Shown: positions 7,146-8,682 of the stretch, piece after piece
How the letters are laid out: every line of letters begins with the position of its first letter
Position numbering within the stretch: the first letter of the stretch is position 1
Source of the DNA: Candidatus Aminicenantes bacterium UBA4820
GTDB lineage: Bacteria; Acidobacteriota; UBA4820
DNA length: 8,682 nt
Assembly: GCA_002402325.1 (NCBI GenBank)
Contig: DHFQ01000067.1
Location: 1 to 8,682 of the forward strand
Direction: 5' to 3'
Program-made: the position numbers and the translations under genes
Notes under the pieces: model-generated
What the model saw: only the letters and a program-made list of their open reading frames with translations
The model's database searches: none
Told to the model about the DNA's origin: nothing

Positions 7146-7985
7146 CTATCTTAATCCTATTTTGCAGTTGTGCTCTTCAAGAATCTGTTGTTCTTGATTT
7201 TTATAAACCTTCATTCTAATCTCCATCTCATCCCAGTTGACTTTGTGGCCATCAAAATCTGGCCCGTCTACGCATACAAACTTTGTTTCTCCTCCAATTT
7301 CAAGCCTGCATCCCCCGCACATTCCAGTCCCATCAACCATAATCGTATTCAATGAAACAAATGTAGGAATCCCCCATGGAAGGGTCATCTTTGAAACATT
7401 CTTCATCATTATAGGAGGACCAATCGCTATAACTCTGTCTATTTTTTCTTTCTCATCGTAAAGTTTTTGAAGAGCATTGGTAACAAAGCCCTTCATTCCG
7501 TAAGAGCCGTCATCGGTGGTAACTATGATCCTCGATGAGACGCTTTCGATTCTTTGAACCCAGAACATAAGATTCTTTGACCTGAAGCCAACTATTGAAA
7601 TTACTTCATTTCCTGCTTCTTTCAATCCCTTGCAAATTGGATAGATTGGGGCAACGCCAAGCCCGCCTCCGATTACAACAACCTTTCCAAAGTTTTCAAT
7701 GTGTGTTGGAGTTCCGAGTGGTCCGACAACAGAATAGAGTTTATCTCCAACATTAAAGTTAGTGGCAAGTTCGTTTGTTGAAAAACCTACGACAAGAAAG
7801 ACGATTGTTACCTCTCCCTTTTCCTTATCTGAATCAGCAATAGTGAGAGGAATTCTTTCGGAGTGTTCATAGTTCATTAAAATTAGAAACTGCCCCGGTT
7901 TATGCGCCTTTGCAACCCTCTCAGCCTTGATTGTCATTTCAACAACATTTTCAGCAAGAATTTTTTTAGATACAATTTCGAACAT
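7146..7985 (-). CDS. nfnA: NfnA-like FAD/2Fe-2S ferredoxin-NAD(P) reductase subunit
   Basis: This 279-residue protein is the small NfnA subunit (sulfide/dihydroorotate-dehydrogenase electron-transfer type). In Nfn it binds NAD(H), FAD and a 2Fe-2S cluster and, with NfnB, couples NADH and reduced ferredoxin to NADP+ reduction by flavin bifurcation. Visible motifs: RIPLTIAD (44-51) for FAD; VVVIGGGLGVAPIYP (102-116) for NAD; and the cluster segment VDGTGMCGGCRLEI (217-230) with C223, C226 and the later C238 in FVCVDGPDFDGH. Asp218 sits where the unusual Asp ligand of the Thermotoga enzyme lies, as I recall that structure. Length is typical, and the FAD and cluster motifs are intact. The ATG at 7985 has GGAAAGG (7990-7996) just upstream. 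It is the first gene of the leftward operon, behind two candidate promoters. A PyrK-like dihydroorotate dehydrogenase subunit is the main alternative, made unlikely by nfnB directly downstream. Confidence 0.9.
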   Translation of the reverse strand: MFEIVSKKILAENVVEMTIKAERVAKAHKPGQFLILMNYEHSERIPLTIADSDKEKGEVTIVFLVVGFSTNELATNFNVGDKLYSVVGPLGTPTHIENFGKVVVIGGGLGVAPIYPICKGLKEAGNEVISIVGFRSKNLMFWVQRIESVSSRIIVTTDDGSYGMKGFVTNALQKLYDEKEKIDRVIAIGPPIMMKNVSKMTLPWGIPTFVSLNTIMVDGTGMCGGCRLEIGGETKFVCVDGPDFDGHKVNWDEMEIRMKVYKNQEQQILEEHNCKIGLR

Positions 7986-8027
7986 ATTACCTTTCCTTTC
8001 TAATCCCCCTCTTCCTAAAAGAAGTTT

Positions 8028-8056
8028 ATTTTACAGGGAAATAACTTTTTTTTCAA
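8028..8056 (-). promoter_or_regulatory. Proximal candidate promoter of the nfn operon
   Basis: On the minus strand TTGAAA (8051-8056) and TAAAAT (8028-8033) are separated by exactly 17 bp, the best sigma-70 spacing. An A-tract runs on from the -35 box. Transcription would start near 8021, giving a leader of about 35 nt that contains the purine-rich ribosome region. This is the stronger candidate by position. Confidence 0.5.
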
Positions 8057-8067
8057 CTTGCCTCATT

Positions 8068-8101
8068 GAGTAATGTAAAATATCGCCGAACCGAGTATTG
8101 T
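8068..8101. repeat. 9-bp near-direct repeat at the distal nfn promoter
   Basis: GAGTAATGT (8068-8076) and GAGTATTGT (8093-8101) differ at one base and lie 25 bp apart. One copy overlaps the -35 box of the distal promoter and the other lies just downstream of its -10 box. The arrangement could be a pair of operator sites. Short words recur by chance in AT-rich DNA, so the case is modest. Confidence 0.25.
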
Positions 8102-8104
8102 CAA
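8077..8104 (-). promoter_or_regulatory. Distal candidate promoter of the nfn operon
   Basis: On the minus strand a perfect -35 hexamer TTGACA (8099-8104) is followed after 16 bp by TATTTT (8077-8082). It would give a leader of about 85 nt. Its -35 box overlaps the near-direct repeat at 8093-8101, so a regulator bound there could block it. It may act in tandem with the proximal promoter or be a chance match. Confidence 0.4.
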
Positions 8105-8208
8105 GCAATTTAATTTATCACGGAAATTTGGCGATGATGAAAAAAAGGGGGAGTGGTTTTAAATGCAAAAAAGAAAAGGGTGTGGAAAGACAGGAGTTCT
8201 ACATTTGT

Positions 8209-8237
8209 TTGACTAAACGGCAAATATTTCATATACT
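8209..8237 (+). promoter_or_regulatory. Candidate promoter of the restriction-modification gene
   Basis: TTGACT (8209-8214) and TATACT (8232-8237) are separated by 17 bp, each one mismatch from the sigma-70 consensus. Transcription would begin near 8244 and give a leader of about 44 nt before the ATG at 8288. It is the best-matching promoter in the window. Confidence 0.6.
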
Positions 8238-8287
8238 ATAACATTAACAGGTAGAAATAGTTAATGCAATTAAAGTAAAGTAAGCTT

Positions 8288-8682
8288 ATGACTAAAGAAG
8301 AAGCCAAACAACAAATTCAAAAACTCGTTAAGAAATACGAGCGTTTAGCCGAAGCGGGAAAGATAAAATCCTACAACGAAGCTCAAACAAGAAACGAATT
8401 TATTGAGCCGCTTTTTGGATTTCTCGGCTGGGATATGCGAAACCTCGCCACCGAAAATGAAGTAATCACCGAAGAAAATGTTTCGGGCGGTAGGGTTGAT
8501 TTGGCTTTCCGCCTTGGCAATATCCCCGTTTTCTTTTTGGAAGCCAAAGCAATGAAAGTTGACTTGGACGAATGGAAATGGGCGGAGCAGGCGATAAATT
8601 ACAGCTGGAATAAAAGTGTAACATGGGCGGTTTTGACCGATTTTGAAAGCATAAAGATTTTCAACGCTGAGATTCCGCCAAA
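8288..8682 (+). CDS. Type IIG (Eco57I-like) restriction-modification enzyme, N-terminal part (truncated by window end)
   Basis: An open frame runs from the ATG at 8288 to the window end without a stop (131 codons plus two bases). It begins MTKEEAKQQIQKLVKKYERL and continues EAQTRNEFIEPLFGFLGWDM (31-50), the usual N-terminus of single-chain Type IIG enzymes, which join an endonuclease, an N6-adenine methyltransferase and a target-recognition domain in roughly 1000 residues. The nuclease motif of the PD-(D/E)xK fold is present: Asp71 in GGRVDLAF and Glu85-x-Lys87 in FFLEAKAMK, with Glu37 or Glu40 as the helix acidic residue. EQAINYSWNKSVTWAVLTDFESIKIFNAE (100-128) also fits. Such enzymes cut unmethylated foreign DNA and methylate the host's own. 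HsdR of Type I systems shares this fold and is the alternative. There is no clear Shine-Dalgarno site (only AAGTAAAG-like bases), and 3 of 5 Arg codons are CGN, whereas all 9 in nfnA are AGA/AGG. Transfer is plausible. Confidence 0.85.
   Translation, partial: MTKEEAKQQIQKLVKKYERLAEAGKIKSYNEAQTRNEFIEPLFGFLGWDMRNLATENEVITEENVSGGRVDLAFRLGNIPVFFLEAKAMKVDLDEWKWAEQAINYSWNKSVTWAVLTDFESIKIFNAEIPP

Larger units (their letters stand above)
7986..8287. other. 302-bp divergent intergenic region
   Basis: This region separates the leftward nfn operon from the rightward restriction gene. It holds the nfnA ribosome site, two leftward candidate promoters, a 9-bp near-direct repeat and one rightward promoter, listed separately. 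Positions about 8105-8205 show nothing I can assign beyond A-rich and G-rich tracts. I see no tRNA, convincing hairpin terminator or insertion-sequence end. Confidence 0.6.

Noticed and set aside
8134..8241. Small 35-codon plus-strand open frame in the divergent intergenic region
   Set aside because: It runs through the best promoter of the window, has no Shine-Dalgarno site, and its lysine-rich product reflects the A-rich tract.
1..8682. CRISPR array, tRNA, rRNA or insertion sequence
   Set aside because: No regularly spaced repeats, cloverleaf-like segments or transposase motifs were seen on either strand; nearly all of the window is taken up by recognisable genes.

Overview
The window is AT-rich DNA from a diderm bacterium. 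An outer-membrane Omp85-family protein with a signal peptide shows that an outer membrane is present. Most genes carry purine-rich Shine-Dalgarno sites and favour AGA/AGG arginine codons. Together with a free-standing NfnAB-type flavoprotein pair, this fits an anaerobe, possibly thermophilic and from a little-studied phylum. The sequence alone does not settle the taxon.

Layout. Positions 1-90 hold what may be the last codons of an upstream gene, then a strong ribosome binding site. An Omp85/BamA-like protein (91-1704, plus strand) follows and converges on a six-gene minus-strand cluster that reads from 7985 down to 1750. In transcription order the cluster is: nfnA (ferredoxin-NADP reductase-like, FAD and 2Fe-2S), nfnB (GltD-like, two 4Fe-4S clusters and FAD), a free-standing GXGXG beta-helix protein, a SixA-type phosphohistidine phosphatase, an unrecognised exported protein, and a YifB/ComM AAA+ ATPase. 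Gaps within it are 10, 9, 1 and 43 nt, then a 4-nt overlap, so it is probably one operon, perhaps with an internal promoter in the 43-nt gap.

Positions 7986-8287 are a 302-bp divergent intergenic region with two candidate promoters for the nfn operon and one for the rightward gene. That gene (from 8288, cut off by the window end) is the N-terminal nuclease domain of a Type IIG (Eco57I-like) restriction-modification enzyme. Its arginine codon use and lack of a clear Shine-Dalgarno site differ from the rest of the window, so the right edge may be the border of a defence island.

How the genes work together. NfnA and NfnB are expected to form a bifurcating transhydrogenase or a related ferredoxin/NAD(P)H enzyme. 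The GXGXG protein, a fold otherwise found at the C-terminus of glutamate synthase and in formylmethanofuran dehydrogenase subunit C, is the most interesting neighbour because no glutamate synthase catalytic domain is present here. SixA, the exported protein and ComM have no clear functional link to it. I see no tRNA, rRNA, CRISPR array or insertion sequence. Most of the window is recognisable chromosomal gene content. The features that deserve follow-up are the Nfn-GXGXG-SixA arrangement, the exported orphan protein and the restriction gene at the right edge.
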